From assembly GCF_000813825.1 (NCBI RefSeq), contig NZ_JWTA01000005.1:310001-374000 (forward strand): DNA of 64,000 bases, written 5' to 3'. The notes below the pieces were generated by a model. It saw nothing but the letters and a program-made list of their open reading frames with translations, ran no database searches and was not told the DNA's origin. Shown here piece by piece: positions 41,389 through 50,139 of this stretch. The position numbers and the translations under genes are program-made. Numbering within the stretch: the stretch's first letter is position 1; every line of letters starts with the position of its first letter. Source of the DNA: Chryseobacterium taiwanense (GTDB lineage: Bacteria > Bacteroidota > Bacteroidia > Flavobacteriales > Weeksellaceae).

Positions 41389-43536
41389 TTAAATCCTTTC
41401 CAGTTCGTCCGCATCAATCGTCGTTTTGAATGTGCCGTAATTTACGATGACTTTATTTCTGGAGATCTTTTCAATGGTTCCCACACTCGTACTTCCGGAA
41501 ATACGGACACGTTGACCAATCTTCATCCAAAGAGCGCGGTCAATTTTACGTTTCTCTTCCAGTTTTTCATTGGTTTCAGTGATTTTTTCAATGACTTCTT
41601 CTTTCTTCAATTGTTGTGTGATTTTTCTCTTTACAACTTGAAGTCTTTTCGTTTCATCTTTATCTGCTCCAATTTTTCTGAACTTTTCCTGTTCCAGAAT
41701 TTTCACAAAATCTTTCACCACATCCTTTCTGGATTTTCCTTTTACATAACTGTCGATAAAAGATTCTATTTTGTTTCCAAACTGAAGTTTACGATGCTCC
41801 TCTTCATACAGTTTTTGGAAATTAAATAACTTTTGTTGAAGCTGCTCGTTCAGTTTTTGCAGATTGTCACGCTTGTCTTCTACAGATTCTTTTCTTTCCG
41901 CAAGATCGGTTTTCAGTTTTTCAACCTCATATTTTTCCTGTTGAAGTTTTACAATCGTTTTATCCAGATTTACAATATCATGTTCCACTTTTTTCTTCGC
42001 AGAATGAATAATAAATCTCGGAATTTTGTTCTTTTCCGCAACCTCAAAAGTAAATGAACTTCCCGCTTGTCCCACTTCCAGTTTGTACATCGGTTCAAGA
42101 GTTTCTTCATTAAACAACATTGCTGCATTCTGAGCATTCGGAAGCTGTTCTACAACCAGTTTAATATTGGTATAGTGTGTTGTAATAATCGCAAAACTCT
42201 TTTTATCATAGAAAAATTCAAGGAAACTTTCCGCTAAAGCGCCACCCAATTCAGGATCAGAACCTGTTCCAAATTCATCAATCAATAATAATGTTTCCGA
42301 ATCCGCTTCACGAATAATACCCGACATTTTCTTTAATCTTGACGAATACGTTGAAAGATGATTTTCGATCGATTGATTATCACCTATATCGGTCATTATT
42401 TTATCAAAGAAAAACATTTCAGATTTCGGGTGAGTCGGAACCAAGATTCCACTTTGAATCATCAATTGAAGCAATCCTACTGTTTTCAGCGTAATTGATT
42501 TCCCTCCTGCATTCGGTCCGGAAATACAGATAATTCTGTTATGCTCTGTAAAAGTCAGTGATTGAGGATGAATCGTTTTATTTTCCGCTTTATTTCTTAA
42601 AAACAATAAAGGATGGAAAGCATCTTTTAATCTTAAGGTCTTATGACGGTTGATTTTCGGTAAAACTCCGTTGATGAGTTCAGCAAATTTTGCTTTAGCC
42701 CTCGTTAAATCAAGGTCAAAAATATACTTCTGATATCTCCAAAGCTGAGGTTGGAATTCTGCTAATTCCGCAGTCAGCTGTCTTAAAATCTTATCAATTT
42801 CTTTTTTCTCTTCCTCTTCGCTTTCCTTAAGTTTGAAATAATGCTTCACAACACTATCCGGCTGCATATAAGTAATAGAACCTGTTTTTGAAAGTCCTAA
42901 TACTCTTCCTGCCACTCTTTTTTTGTAAGCAGATTTTACCGCCAAAACTCTTTGGTCATCAATAATGGTTTCGCGAATGTCATCCAAAAATTCACTTTGT
43001 CCGTAGTTGAATAAGGCACGGTTAAAGTTTTCTGTGATCGCTTTTCTGGCGTGCTGAATTTCCGTTCTCAACCCTTTTAAAATAGGAGAAGCTTCACTTT
43101 TCACTTCACCAAAACGGTTAAAAACTTTATCAACTTTATCAATAATCTCTTTTCTGAATTCCAGAACCGAAACATCGCCTATCAAAGTGGGGAAAGTTTC
43201 CGGCATGGTTGGGAAGAACTTTTGTAGTTTACCGATTTGTTCCGTGATGGTTTTGATTTTGATGAAAGCGCTGTTTTCCAGACGGTAATTTTCGATCAGC
43301 ATGAGTTTCAACTCACTTTCAATATCCTCATACTCATCAAACGGAATCGCATTTGAACTTTCAAAACTCGACAAATATTCGGAAGTTTTTTTCAAAGAAA
43401 GTTCTGCCTCGTCAATTTCCATCGGACGAAGTTGAAGAATTTTTTCTCTTGTTTTTGGAGAATACGCAAAAGGAGAAATTTCCGCGAGCAATTGCGGAAA
43501 CTCTAATTCGTTTAAATCTTCTTTATCTATATACAC
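41389..43536 (-). CDS. mutS2: MutS2-type ATPase without Smr domain
   Basis: A 715-residue MutS2 protein. MutS2 acts on branched DNA or collided ribosomes rather than in mismatch repair. The core and clamp lie at about 1-330, Walker A is GPNAGGKS at 340-347, and Walker B LLLIDE at 416-421 within the ABC-type region ending FGTGSDPE. A coiled coil (about 520-590) and a KOW-like domain (about 655-712) follow. The protein ends there, so the C-terminal Smr nuclease domain of Bacillus MutS2 (785 residues) is absent. The start is GTG at 43536, four bases after a consensus -7 element. Confidence 0.88.
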   Translation of the reverse strand: MYIDKEDLNELEFPQLLAEISPFAYSPKTREKILQLRPMEIDEAELSLKKTSEYLSSFESSNAIPFDEYEDIESELKLMLIENYRLENSAFIKIKTITEQIGKLQKFFPTMPETFPTLIGDVSVLEFRKEIIDKVDKVFNRFGEVKSEASPILKGLRTEIQHARKAITENFNRALFNYGQSEFLDDIRETIIDDQRVLAVKSAYKKRVAGRVLGLSKTGSITYMQPDSVVKHYFKLKESEEEEKKEIDKILRQLTAELAEFQPQLWRYQKYIFDLDLTRAKAKFAELINGVLPKINRHKTLRLKDAFHPLLFLRNKAENKTIHPQSLTFTEHNRIICISGPNAGGKSITLKTVGLLQLMIQSGILVPTHPKSEMFFFDKIMTDIGDNQSIENHLSTYSSRLKKMSGIIREADSETLLLIDEFGTGSDPELGGALAESFLEFFYDKKSFAIITTHYTNIKLVVEQLPNAQNAAMLFNEETLEPMYKLEVGQAGSSFTFEVAEKNKIPRFIIHSAKKKVEHDIVNLDKTIVKLQQEKYEVEKLKTDLAERKESVEDKRDNLQKLNEQLQQKLFNFQKLYEEEHRKLQFGNKIESFIDSYVKGKSRKDVVKDFVKILEQEKFRKIGADKDETKRLQVVKRKITQQLKKEEVIEKITETNEKLEEKRKIDRALWMKIGQRVRISGSTSVGTIEKISRNKVIVNYGTFKTTIDADELERI

Positions 43537-43540
43537 ACTG

Positions 43541-43548
43541 CAAATTTA
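43541..43548 (-). promoter_or_regulatory. mutS2 promoter, -7 element
   Basis: TAAATTTG on the minus strand is followed by CAGT and then the GTG start codon, predicting a leaderless mRNA. Confidence 0.6.
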
Positions 43549-43570
43549 GTGAGAAAATGTGATTATTACG

Positions 43571-43578
43571 TATATTTG
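43571..43578 (+). promoter_or_regulatory. promoter of the secreted-protein gene, -7 element
   Basis: TATATTTG matches TAnnTTTG and lies 17 bases before the ATG at 43596. Confidence 0.5.
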
Positions 43579-43595
43579 AGATATTTACAAAATTT

Positions 43596-44237
43596 ATGAG
43601 GTATGTAATCTTCATTTTTATCATTTTATTTTCTAACTATAAGGCACAGAATTATCAGAAATTTGATATAGACTTATTTGAAAAGAATAAAAAACGGATG
43701 AGTTCAGTACAAATGGCTAATGATACTACTCAAAGAAATATTCATGAAGCTTACACGATTATTAAAGGTGATTCTCTAATTATAATGGAAAAATATTCTT
43801 GTAATTTAGACTATAGAATAACGAGAACTAAGAAAAGAGGAAGTCGCAAAATAATAACCCAATATTATCCTAATTATTCTATTTCTTCCCAGTATTCACT
43901 TTTTGCAGGTAATTATGTTGGAGTAAAGAAAGATTATTCTGAAAAGGGAGAGTTACTACAGACAGTCAATTATGATCTTTTATTAACGGAATGTGGAAAT
44001 TGCGCATCAATTTTTGATATTGCAAAGAATATAAGGAAAGATTTTAATGTAAATATTGAAAATGAAGATGAAATTATAGGATGGAATATAGAAAAGAGCA
44101 AAAATTTAAATAAAACAATATATAAAATAGTTTGTCCACCTAAATATCCTGATGGAAGACCTCTTCGGGGATTTGTCTATGATATGAAAACGGGGAAATT
44201 TATAGAAGAATACAAACAACAAAGATGGTCTTATTAA
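43596..44237 (+). CDS. hypothetical secreted protein
   Basis: A 213-residue protein with a signal peptide ending near residue 18 (FIIFIILFSNYKAQ region). The mature part is basic and tyrosine-rich and contains no recognised motif; the segment IVCPPKYPDGRPLRGFVYDMKTGKF near the end looks conserved-like. It has its own promoter and precedes an acetyltransferase gene by ten bases, perhaps on one transcript. No function is proposed. Confidence 0.65.
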   Translation: MRYVIFIFIILFSNYKAQNYQKFDIDLFEKNKKRMSSVQMANDTTQRNIHEAYTIIKGDSLIIMEKYSCNLDYRITRTKKRGSRKIITQYYPNYSISSQYSLFAGNYVGVKKDYSEKGELLQTVNYDLLLTECGNCASIFDIAKNIRKDFNVNIENEDEIIGWNIEKSKNLNKTIYKIVCPPKYPDGRPLRGFVYDMKTGKFIEEYKQQRWSY

Positions 44238-44247
44238 AACATATTCA

Positions 44248-44751
44248 ATGAAATTAGAAACCGAAAGATTACAATTAAAAGATATCAACGAAAGCCATGT
44301 CGACGATATTCTGAAAATAAGAAGTAATGAAGTTATTAACCAATTTGTTCAGAGAAACTCTCCAAAAAACAATTATGATGCACTTCAGTTTATCTTAACC
44401 ATAAAAGAAAGAACTAAAGATAATCAATCTTTTTATTGGGGAATTTCGCTTAAAAAGCAATCCAATTTGATTGGAACCATTTGCCTGTATAATTTTTCTG
44501 AAGATCGAAATGTTGCAGAAGTCGGTTACGAATTATTACCCAATTATCACAGACAAGGAATTATGTCGGAAGCTTTGGAGACTGTTTTAAATTTTGCTTT
44601 TAAAGATTTACATTTGCACGAAATTGTCGCAATGACCAATAAGTTTAACGAAAACTCTAAAAGTCTCCTCGTGAAATATGATTTTATATTGCAAGAAGGG
44701 GTAGAAGATGAAGGTTTTCCTGATAATTTGGTTTTTAGCCTAAAGAAATAA
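44248..44751 (+). CDS. GNAT acetyltransferase, RimJ-like
   Basis: A 167-residue acetyltransferase of the GNAT (RimJ/RimL-like) type. It begins MKLETERLQLKDINESHVDD and has the cofactor-loop segment YELLPNYHRQGIMSEALE (the Q/R-x-x-G-x-G/A type, here RQGIM) and EIVAMTNKFNENSKSLLVKYDF near the end. The substrate could be a ribosomal protein N-terminus or a small amine. It follows the previous gene by ten bases. A palindromic repeat begins ten bases after its stop. Confidence 0.85.
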   Translation: MKLETERLQLKDINESHVDDILKIRSNEVINQFVQRNSPKNNYDALQFILTIKERTKDNQSFYWGISLKKQSNLIGTICLYNFSEDRNVAEVGYELLPNYHRQGIMSEALETVLNFAFKDLHLHEIVAMTNKFNENSKSLLVKYDFILQEGVEDEGFPDNLVFSLKK

Positions 44752-44760
44752 GTGTTTAGT

Positions 44761-44859
44761 TTGTCATTCTGACGAAGGAAGAATCTAAATTTTTTATTCA
44801 CTAAATTTGTCGTTTAATTAGAGATTCTTCACTACGCTCTGCTTCGTTCAGAATGACAA
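44761..44859. repeat. palindromic intergenic element, copy C (complete)
   Basis: TTGTCATTCTGA at 44761-44772 and TCAGAATGACAA at 44848-44859 are perfect 12 bp terminal inverted repeats. GAAGAATCT (44778-44786) and AGATTCTTC (44822-44830) form an inner pair. The 99 bp element lies between two plus-strand genes and contains no gene. It has the layout of a MITE or REP-type element. Confidence 0.75.
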
Positions 44860-44914
44860 GCGGATAGATTTGAATTTTCAAATTAAAGGATTCTCAAATT
44901 TTCAAATTGATTAT

Positions 44915-45556
44915 ATGACCTGGACAGAAATATTAGCGCCCATAAAAAGCACTCCCTATTTTACCAATCTTTGGGAAAAAGTAAAACAAGAATACGCGAC
45001 TACAAAAATTTTTCCACCAAAAAATCAGATTTTCAGAGCGTTGGAAATTACACCTTTCGACGATGTTGAGGTGGTGATTATTGGGCAAGATCCTTATCAT
45101 AATGATTTTCAGGCGAATGGTTTGTGTTTTTCTGTTTCTGAGCAGGTGACTGCACCTCCTTCTCTTAAAAATATATTCATTGAATTGAAAGAAGATTTAG
45201 GAATTGTAAGAACTTCCAAAGAGCTTGACGACTGGGGAAAACAAGGGGTTTTATTGTTGAATGCAACTTTAACGGTTCGTGCGCACACTCCGAATTCGCA
45301 CAAAGATTTGGGTTGGGAAACGTTTACGAATTATATTATCAAAGAAATTTCAGATAAGAAAGAAAATGTTGTCTTTGTTTTGTGGGGCGCTTTTGCACAA
45401 AAAAAAGCCGAATTCATCGATCCGGCTAAACATTTTATTTTAAAGTCTGCGCATCCGTCACCATTTTCTGTGTACAGAGGGTTTTTCGGAAGCAAACCTT
45501 TTTCAAAAATTAATGAATATCTTGTCTCAAAAGGGAAGAAGCCTATTTCGTGGTAG
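44915..45556 (+). CDS. ung: uracil-DNA glycosylase
   Basis: A 213-residue family 1 uracil-DNA glycosylase, which removes uracil from DNA to start base-excision repair. The catalytic-water motif GQDPYH is at 57-62 with Asp59, and the DNA-intercalation loop HPSPFSVYRGFFGSKPF is near the C-terminus with its catalytic His. The ATG at 44915 is used because the earlier in-frame start at 44870 lies in a simple AT-rich stretch with no family similarity. The 3' end overlaps the converging lipoprotein gene by 14 bases. Confidence 0.93.
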   Translation: MTWTEILAPIKSTPYFTNLWEKVKQEYATTKIFPPKNQIFRALEITPFDDVEVVIIGQDPYHNDFQANGLCFSVSEQVTAPPSLKNIFIELKEDLGIVRTSKELDDWGKQGVLLLNATLTVRAHTPNSHKDLGWETFTNYIIKEISDKKENVVFVLWGAFAQKKAEFIDPAKHFILKSAHPSPFSVYRGFFGSKPFSKINEYLVSKGKKPISW

Positions 45557-46040
45557 GATTTTCTCCTGCTTTTTTGATAGTAATTCCTATTTTGTAATTT
45601 CCGTTTAATGCTTTTGTTCCTTCTGCTGCTCCGGGATAAGGCTGCACATCCACTAACGAAATCGTATAGCCGTTGAACTCTGTAGATTTATTATAATTTC
45701 TACCTTTATTATCTATACTTGAAAGATGTAAGGTCATGGGTCGGGTGGTAGTTCCCATTACTTCAACCTCTGCGACTGCAACTCCTGCCCAAACGCAAGT
45801 AACGTCTTTGGGGCAACGGCTGTCTTCGGAAATTCCTTTGAAAGTCACGTTCATTTGATATTCTTTCAGGAATTTGTTTTCACCTTCGTTGAAATAGATG
45901 ATTTCACCGTCTTTATTATTTATTGTAGTCATTGTACTGTTTCCGTCAACGTTTACTTTTGTTGAGGTCTTGTTTTTTTGAGCATTACAGTTGATTAAAA
46001 ACAATAATCCTAAACTGAATATGATGGTTTTGTTAAGCAT
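45543..46040 (-). CDS. hypothetical lipoprotein with CPKDVTCVWAG motif
   Basis: A 165-residue lipoprotein (lipobox LINC, Cys18). The mature domain has beta strands and the motif SEDSRCPKDVTCVWAGVA with two cysteines that could form a disulfide, a feature of a small uncharacterised Bacteroidota lipoprotein group. Its last 14 bases overlap the end of ung on the opposite strand. It starts 11 bases after the DUF456 gene stop and may be co-transcribed with it. No function is known. Confidence 0.7.
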   Translation of the reverse strand: MLNKTIIFSLGLLFLINCNAQKNKTSTKVNVDGNSTMTTINNKDGEIIYFNEGENKFLKEYQMNVTFKGISEDSRCPKDVTCVWAGVAVAEVEVMGTTTRPMTLHLSSIDNKGRNYNKSTEFNGYTISLVDVQPYPGAAEGTKALNGNYKIGITIKKAGENPTTK

Positions 46041-46051
46041 AATCTCGTTTT

Positions 46052-46543
46052 TTAAATAACATTGAGCATATCTAAAACTACTACCAAAAACATTGCCACA
46101 CCTACTACAAAACTGAAACCTGTTCCGTAGATAAATCCAACAAGTGCTCCTTTTGTTGATTTTAAGGCTTTATTCATGTCTTTGCTGTCGTGTAATAATT
46201 CTCCAATGAAAACTCCTGCAAACATCCCAATCAGAAAACCAAGAGGAATAGGTAAAAACATTCCTACAATGGTTCCTACTACAGATCCTATACTTCCCCA
46301 ACGGGTTCCGCCGTATTTTTTTGTTGTTTTGGCAGGAATTACATAGCTTAAAACCAAGGAGACTAATGTTAAGATCCCGAAAGCCCAAATGTAAATCATC
46401 GGTAAGTCAGAATCTGTTCCGAATTTATAAATCAATAGTCCGCAAATACTCAGCAATAATCCGGGTAAAATGGGGAGAAAAGTTCCTAAAATTCCTATGA
46501 TTAGTAAAATCAGACAGATAATATTGATTAATGCTGTATCCAT
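46052..46543 (-). CDS. DUF456-family membrane protein
   Basis: A 163-residue protein with about four TM helices and Gly-rich zipper-like segments, such as GSIGSVVGTIVGMFLPIPLGFLIGMFAGVFIGE at about 84-116. The length and the opening LILLIIGILGTFLPILPG fit the DUF456 family of uncharacterised inner-membrane proteins. It heads the two-gene unit with the downstream lipoprotein. Confidence 0.85.
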   Translation of the reverse strand: MDTALINIICLILLIIGILGTFLPILPGLLLSICGLLIYKFGTDSDLPMIYIWAFGILTLVSLVLSYVIPAKTTKKYGGTRWGSIGSVVGTIVGMFLPIPLGFLIGMFAGVFIGELLHDSKDMNKALKSTKGALVGFIYGTGFSFVVGVAMFLVVVLDMLNVI

Positions 46544-46567
46544 TTCTTTAATTGTCTATGCAAGATA

Positions 46568-46598
46568 TAAAAAAAGTGGCTTTGTTAAAAAACCACTT
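46568..46598 (-). terminator. terminator after the carboxypeptidase-like lipoprotein gene
   Basis: AAGTGG at 46574-46579 and CCACTT at 46593-46598 form the stem, and on the minus strand a run of T follows. It separates the 46629 gene from the DUF456 gene. Confidence 0.7.
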
Positions 46599-46628
46599 CG
46601 CATGTTTACACTACGTTTATGATTGAGA

Positions 46629-47816
46629 CTAAAGATTTAAGATTACATATTGTAAAATAACGCCTGCATTTCCAATGTTTCCTGAAGCGTGATTGTGGAA
46701 AGTCGTATAATAGATATATCCGCTTGTTGAAGATCCTGAACAAGATCCTACTGTTGCTCCCAATGCAACTAAATAAGGAACCAAAGCTTGAGGAACCGAA
46801 AGGCTGATCTGGATATTTCCCGAAAGCGTAATACAAACCGTCACAAATGTTGTCGTTGGAGCATTTCCAATCGGTATAGTTGTTGTACCTGTCGCTGTGA
46901 AATGGTTGGTTCTGATCATTAAAGCATCGTTTGTAGACGTTTCTTTCACTAAAACCTCCCAGTAAGCCGGATCATAATTGATTATTTTTTGCCAAGCCGA
47001 TAAGTCAAAATCAATAGTAAGGGTATTGAATCCTAAAGCAGTTGTAAGTCCTGCATTATTTACTGTAGCAGCTACCATTCCTGATGTTCCTATGTTTTTA
47101 GAACAAAGTTTGGTGTCAGGAACAAATCCTCCGGCAAGCGAACAATTGTTGGTGTTGGTTGCTCCGCCGACTAAGTAGGCAACATCCCAGTCTGAAGCGT
47201 AAATACTCCCTCCGTTGGCTACAAAAGTGGCCAAATTAGTATCAATTGTTGCAAAAAGTGCGGGGTTTGAAGAATAACTACTTCTTGAGCCACAGTTTAG
47301 AAAAATAATATCATATTGTGCAATGGTTGTCAGATTGGCAAGATCATTATTGGTTATTTCGGTAGCTGTATAGCCTAAAGTCTGTATAATGTCTTCAATC
47401 TTGTCATAAGTTCCTTTTACGTAAGCAATTTTTGCAACCTGATTCAGCTTGGTTTGGCTTACGTCAAGATTTAAAGTTTCATTATTTTTTACTGTTGCAG
47501 AAATTTCCGTACGGAAATTGCTTCCATTTCCAGTCTGTATGTAAATGGTGTGGTTTCCAACAGGTGCCTCCAATATGAATTTTCCATCTGCGTCTGATGT
47601 CGTGTAGTAGATTTTATACTTGTCATCAAATGTAAAAACTGATGCCCCTCCAATAGGTTTTGTGCCGTTTTGTGACATTACTTTTCCTGAAAGCTTTCCG
47701 GTTTCTACAGTTGTAGCAGCTGTATTTTCTGAAGTTAATGGCGAATCGTCATTTCCTGAACAATTGATTAAAAGTGTGAATACACACAACAGAATAAATA
47801 AGTAGTGTTTTCTCAT
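46629..47816 (-). CDS. lipoprotein with carboxypeptidase regulatory-like domain
   Basis: A 395-residue lipoprotein (lipobox LINC, Cys19). After a short linker comes a carboxypeptidase regulatory-like beta domain (about 40-115, KLSGKVMSQNGTKPIGGASVF). A Rossmann-like segment follows at about 125-215 with VAKIAYVKGTYDKIEDIIQTLGYTATEI and QYDIIFLNCGSRSS, similar to glutamine-amidotransferase-like folds, and a C-terminal beta-rich part. It looks like a surface binding protein. A terminator and a consensus promoter frame it as a single gene. Confidence 0.75.
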   Translation of the reverse strand: MRKHYLFILLCVFTLLINCSGNDDSPLTSENTAATTVETGKLSGKVMSQNGTKPIGGASVFTFDDKYKIYYTTSDADGKFILEAPVGNHTIYIQTGNGSNFRTEISATVKNNETLNLDVSQTKLNQVAKIAYVKGTYDKIEDIIQTLGYTATEITNNDLANLTTIAQYDIIFLNCGSRSSYSSNPALFATIDTNLATFVANGGSIYASDWDVAYLVGGATNTNNCSLAGGFVPDTKLCSKNIGTSGMVAATVNNAGLTTALGFNTLTIDFDLSAWQKIINYDPAYWEVLVKETSTNDALMIRTNHFTATGTTTIPIGNAPTTTFVTVCITLSGNIQISLSVPQALVPYLVALGATVGSCSGSSTSGYIYYTTFHNHASGNIGNAGVILQYVILNL

Positions 47817-47848
47817 ATATATTTGATTTTGATTTGTTTAGTTTTATT

Positions 47849-47856
47849 CAAATGTA
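47849..47856 (-). promoter_or_regulatory. promoter of the 46629 lipoprotein gene, -7 element
   Basis: TACATTTG on the minus strand matches TAnnTTTG and lies 32 bases before the ATG at 47816. Beyond it, 47857-48065 is AT-rich and shows nothing else. Confidence 0.5.
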
Positions 47857-48065
47857 AATAATTAATTAATATAAAATTGTTAAAAGTTTAAATATTTTTA
47901 CGATAATTAATTTATATTGGTTATTTTTAATTAAATTTTTATTTGTTTATCGATGTTGTGGTGAATTTGATATTTTTAAAATATTCGAAAGAAATGTTGT
48001 CAAATAATCAGTTTTGGGCTGAAAATTGATAGAGAAATTGTACTAAAACTCAGTCTTAATTTTCC

Positions 48066-48073
48066 TAAATTTG
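48066..48073 (+). promoter_or_regulatory. mscS-type gene promoter, -7 element
   Basis: TAAATTTG lies five bases before the ATG at 48079 and two before an in-frame GTG at 48076, so the transcript has little or no leader. Confidence 0.6.
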
Positions 48074-48078
48074 CTGTG

Positions 48079-49347
48079 ATGAATGATCAACTACAAGAAA
48101 CAAGAAACTTTATACAGGATCTCAGCGATCAGCTTTATATTTATATAAGCAAGATTTCCCCTGCCGGTTTTGATTGGATCATTCATATGATTGTAAAACT
48201 GGCAATACTTATTGCTTTATTTTTACTGGTGGATTTTATTTTAAAACCCATCATTAATTTTGTTTTTCGTTTTTTTCATGATGAAAAAAAATATCCCATC
48301 ATTAAATCGATCTACGAATCGAGAGTGAGTAATTCTGTTGCTCATTATATTGCTCTAGCTTTTGTCGCAAGTATTCAAACGTTTATATTTCCTTCGTCAG
48401 CGATACCAAAAACAAATACATTTATTATCAGATCTATTAATTTAGGTGTCGTTTTGATTTTTGCAGGAATGTTGTATCGCAGCTTAACCGCCTTTAGAAA
48501 TTACTTTAGTATAAAACAAGATTTTTACAAGATCATGGCATTAAATGCTATTTCAGAAACGATGAAGATTCTTGGGATTTTTATTTTTTCAATTGTAGGG
48601 ATCTGTGTGATTTTTGGTATTAAAGGAACGACTATTGTAGGGAGTTTAGGAGCAATCACAGCTGTTTTGGTATTGGTTTTCAGAGATACTATTTTAGGTT
48701 TTGTGACCGGTATTCACGTGGCAACTTCTAAGAATATGAAAGTCGGTGACTGGATCGGAATCCCTAAATATAATCTGGAAGGAACCATAGAAGACATTAC
48801 TCTGCTTACGACTAGAATTCAGAGTTTTGATAAGACGGTTTCTACAATTCCTACATATGATTTGATGAGTACGGAGGTGAAGAACCTTCAGGTAATGTCT
48901 GAAAGTAATACCCGAAGAATTAAAAAATCTATTATTTTCAATATCAAATCATTTAAGTTTTTAGATGATGAAATGTTTAATAAATTATTGGAAATTAATT
49001 TATTGAAAGAATATCTTTTACGAAAAAAAGACGAGTTGGATGAGCAGAGAAGCAACCTCAGTCATGCTGAAAAAATGATTAATGGAAAACAGCTTACCAA
49101 TATTGGAACTTTTAGAAAATACGCTTACGAATATCTCAGAAATAATAAAAATATCGACCAATCAGAAACGGTGTTGGTAAGACAAATGGAAATTACATCG
49201 CAAGGATTACCTTTGGAAATTTACTGTTTTACCAATGATTCGAAATGGGAACATTTTGAACAGATTCAGTCAGATATTTTTGATCATCTGTTAGTCGCTT
49301 CTAAAGAATTTGATCTGGAAGTGATGCAGGTTAATATTAAAATTTAA
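48079..49347 (+). CDS. MscS-family mechanosensitive channel
   Basis: A 422-residue small-conductance mechanosensitive channel. It has four or five TM helices (from about 37) and a pore-lining helix VGSLGAITAVLVLVFRDTILGFVTGI at about 190-215. The MscS beta domain starts KVGDWIGIPKYNLEGTIEDITLLTTRI and includes the FDKTVSTIPTYDLMST segment, ending in a cytoplasmic alpha/beta domain. It releases osmolytes during osmotic downshock. The ATG at 48079 follows the GTG at 48076; either leaves almost no leader. pdxJ follows 10 bases later. Confidence 0.88.
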   Translation: MNDQLQETRNFIQDLSDQLYIYISKISPAGFDWIIHMIVKLAILIALFLLVDFILKPIINFVFRFFHDEKKYPIIKSIYESRVSNSVAHYIALAFVASIQTFIFPSSAIPKTNTFIIRSINLGVVLIFAGMLYRSLTAFRNYFSIKQDFYKIMALNAISETMKILGIFIFSIVGICVIFGIKGTTIVGSLGAITAVLVLVFRDTILGFVTGIHVATSKNMKVGDWIGIPKYNLEGTIEDITLLTTRIQSFDKTVSTIPTYDLMSTEVKNLQVMSESNTRRIKKSIIFNIKSFKFLDDEMFNKLLEINLLKEYLLRKKDELDEQRSNLSHAEKMINGKQLTNIGTFRKYAYEYLRNNKNIDQSETVLVRQMEITSQGLPLEIYCFTNDSKWEHFEQIQSDIFDHLLVASKEFDLEVMQVNIKI

Positions 49348-49357
49348 AATAGTAAAA

Positions 49358-50080
49358 ATGACAAAATTAAGTGTCAATATCAATAAAATTGCGACATTAA
49401 GAAATGCAAGAGGAGGCGAAACGCCAAGTGTAACAGAAGCAGCAGTTAAAATCCAGGAATTCGGCGGACAGGGAATCACGATTCACCCAAGACCGGACGA
49501 AAGGCATATTACCAGAAAAGATGTCTATGATCTGAAACCTCTGGTAACTACGGAATTCAATATCGAAGGAAATCCTCACCGTCCGTTTATTGATATGGTT
49601 TTAGAAGTAAAACCGGAGCAGGTGACTTTGGTTCCGGATGCAGATGATGCGATTACGTCAAATGCAGGTTGGGATACCGTAAAACATTTAAGTTTTCTTA
49701 CCGAAATTATTGCTGAATTTAAAAATGCAGGAATCCGTACTTCTATTTTCCTAGATCCAAATCCGGAGTTGGTGGAATACGCTGCAAAAACTGGCGCAGA
49801 CAGAATCGAATTGTACACGGAAGCTTACGCAAAAAATTATCCATTAAATAAAGAATTGGCTATTAAACCTTATTATGAAACAGCAATCGTTGCTGCTGAT
49901 TATGGATTGGGTTTAAATGCAGGTCATGATTTAAGTTTAGATAATTTAAAATATTTTGCAGACCATATCCCGAATTTGTTAGAAGTTTCAATTGGTCACG
50001 CTTTAGTTTCTGAAGCGTTGTATATGGGATTGGAAAATACGGTTCAGGCGTATCTGAAGAGATTGACAAAATGGGCTTAA
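49358..50080 (+). CDS. pdxJ: pyridoxine 5'-phosphate synthase
   Basis: A 240-residue TIM-barrel enzyme that makes pyridoxine 5'-phosphate from deoxyxylulose phosphate and 3-amino-2-oxopropyl phosphate, the last step of the DXP-dependent vitamin B6 route. Length is typical (about 240). The start TKLSVNINKIATLRNARGG and the motifs GITIHPRPDERHI, NIEGNP and GLNAGHDLSLDNL carry the phosphate- and substrate-binding residues, including the His and Arg pair. It lies ten bases after the channel gene, so they may share a transcript. Confidence 0.93.
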   Translation: MTKLSVNINKIATLRNARGGETPSVTEAAVKIQEFGGQGITIHPRPDERHITRKDVYDLKPLVTTEFNIEGNPHRPFIDMVLEVKPEQVTLVPDADDAITSNAGWDTVKHLSFLTEIIAEFKNAGIRTSIFLDPNPELVEYAAKTGADRIELYTEAYAKNYPLNKELAIKPYYETAIVAADYGLGLNAGHDLSLDNLKYFADHIPNLLEVSIGHALVSEALYMGLENTVQAYLKRLTKWA

Positions 50081-50139
50081 TAGAAACCGGATATTATTGA
50101 GGTTTGAATATTTCTAACCTCTATTTCTTAAATAAAATT

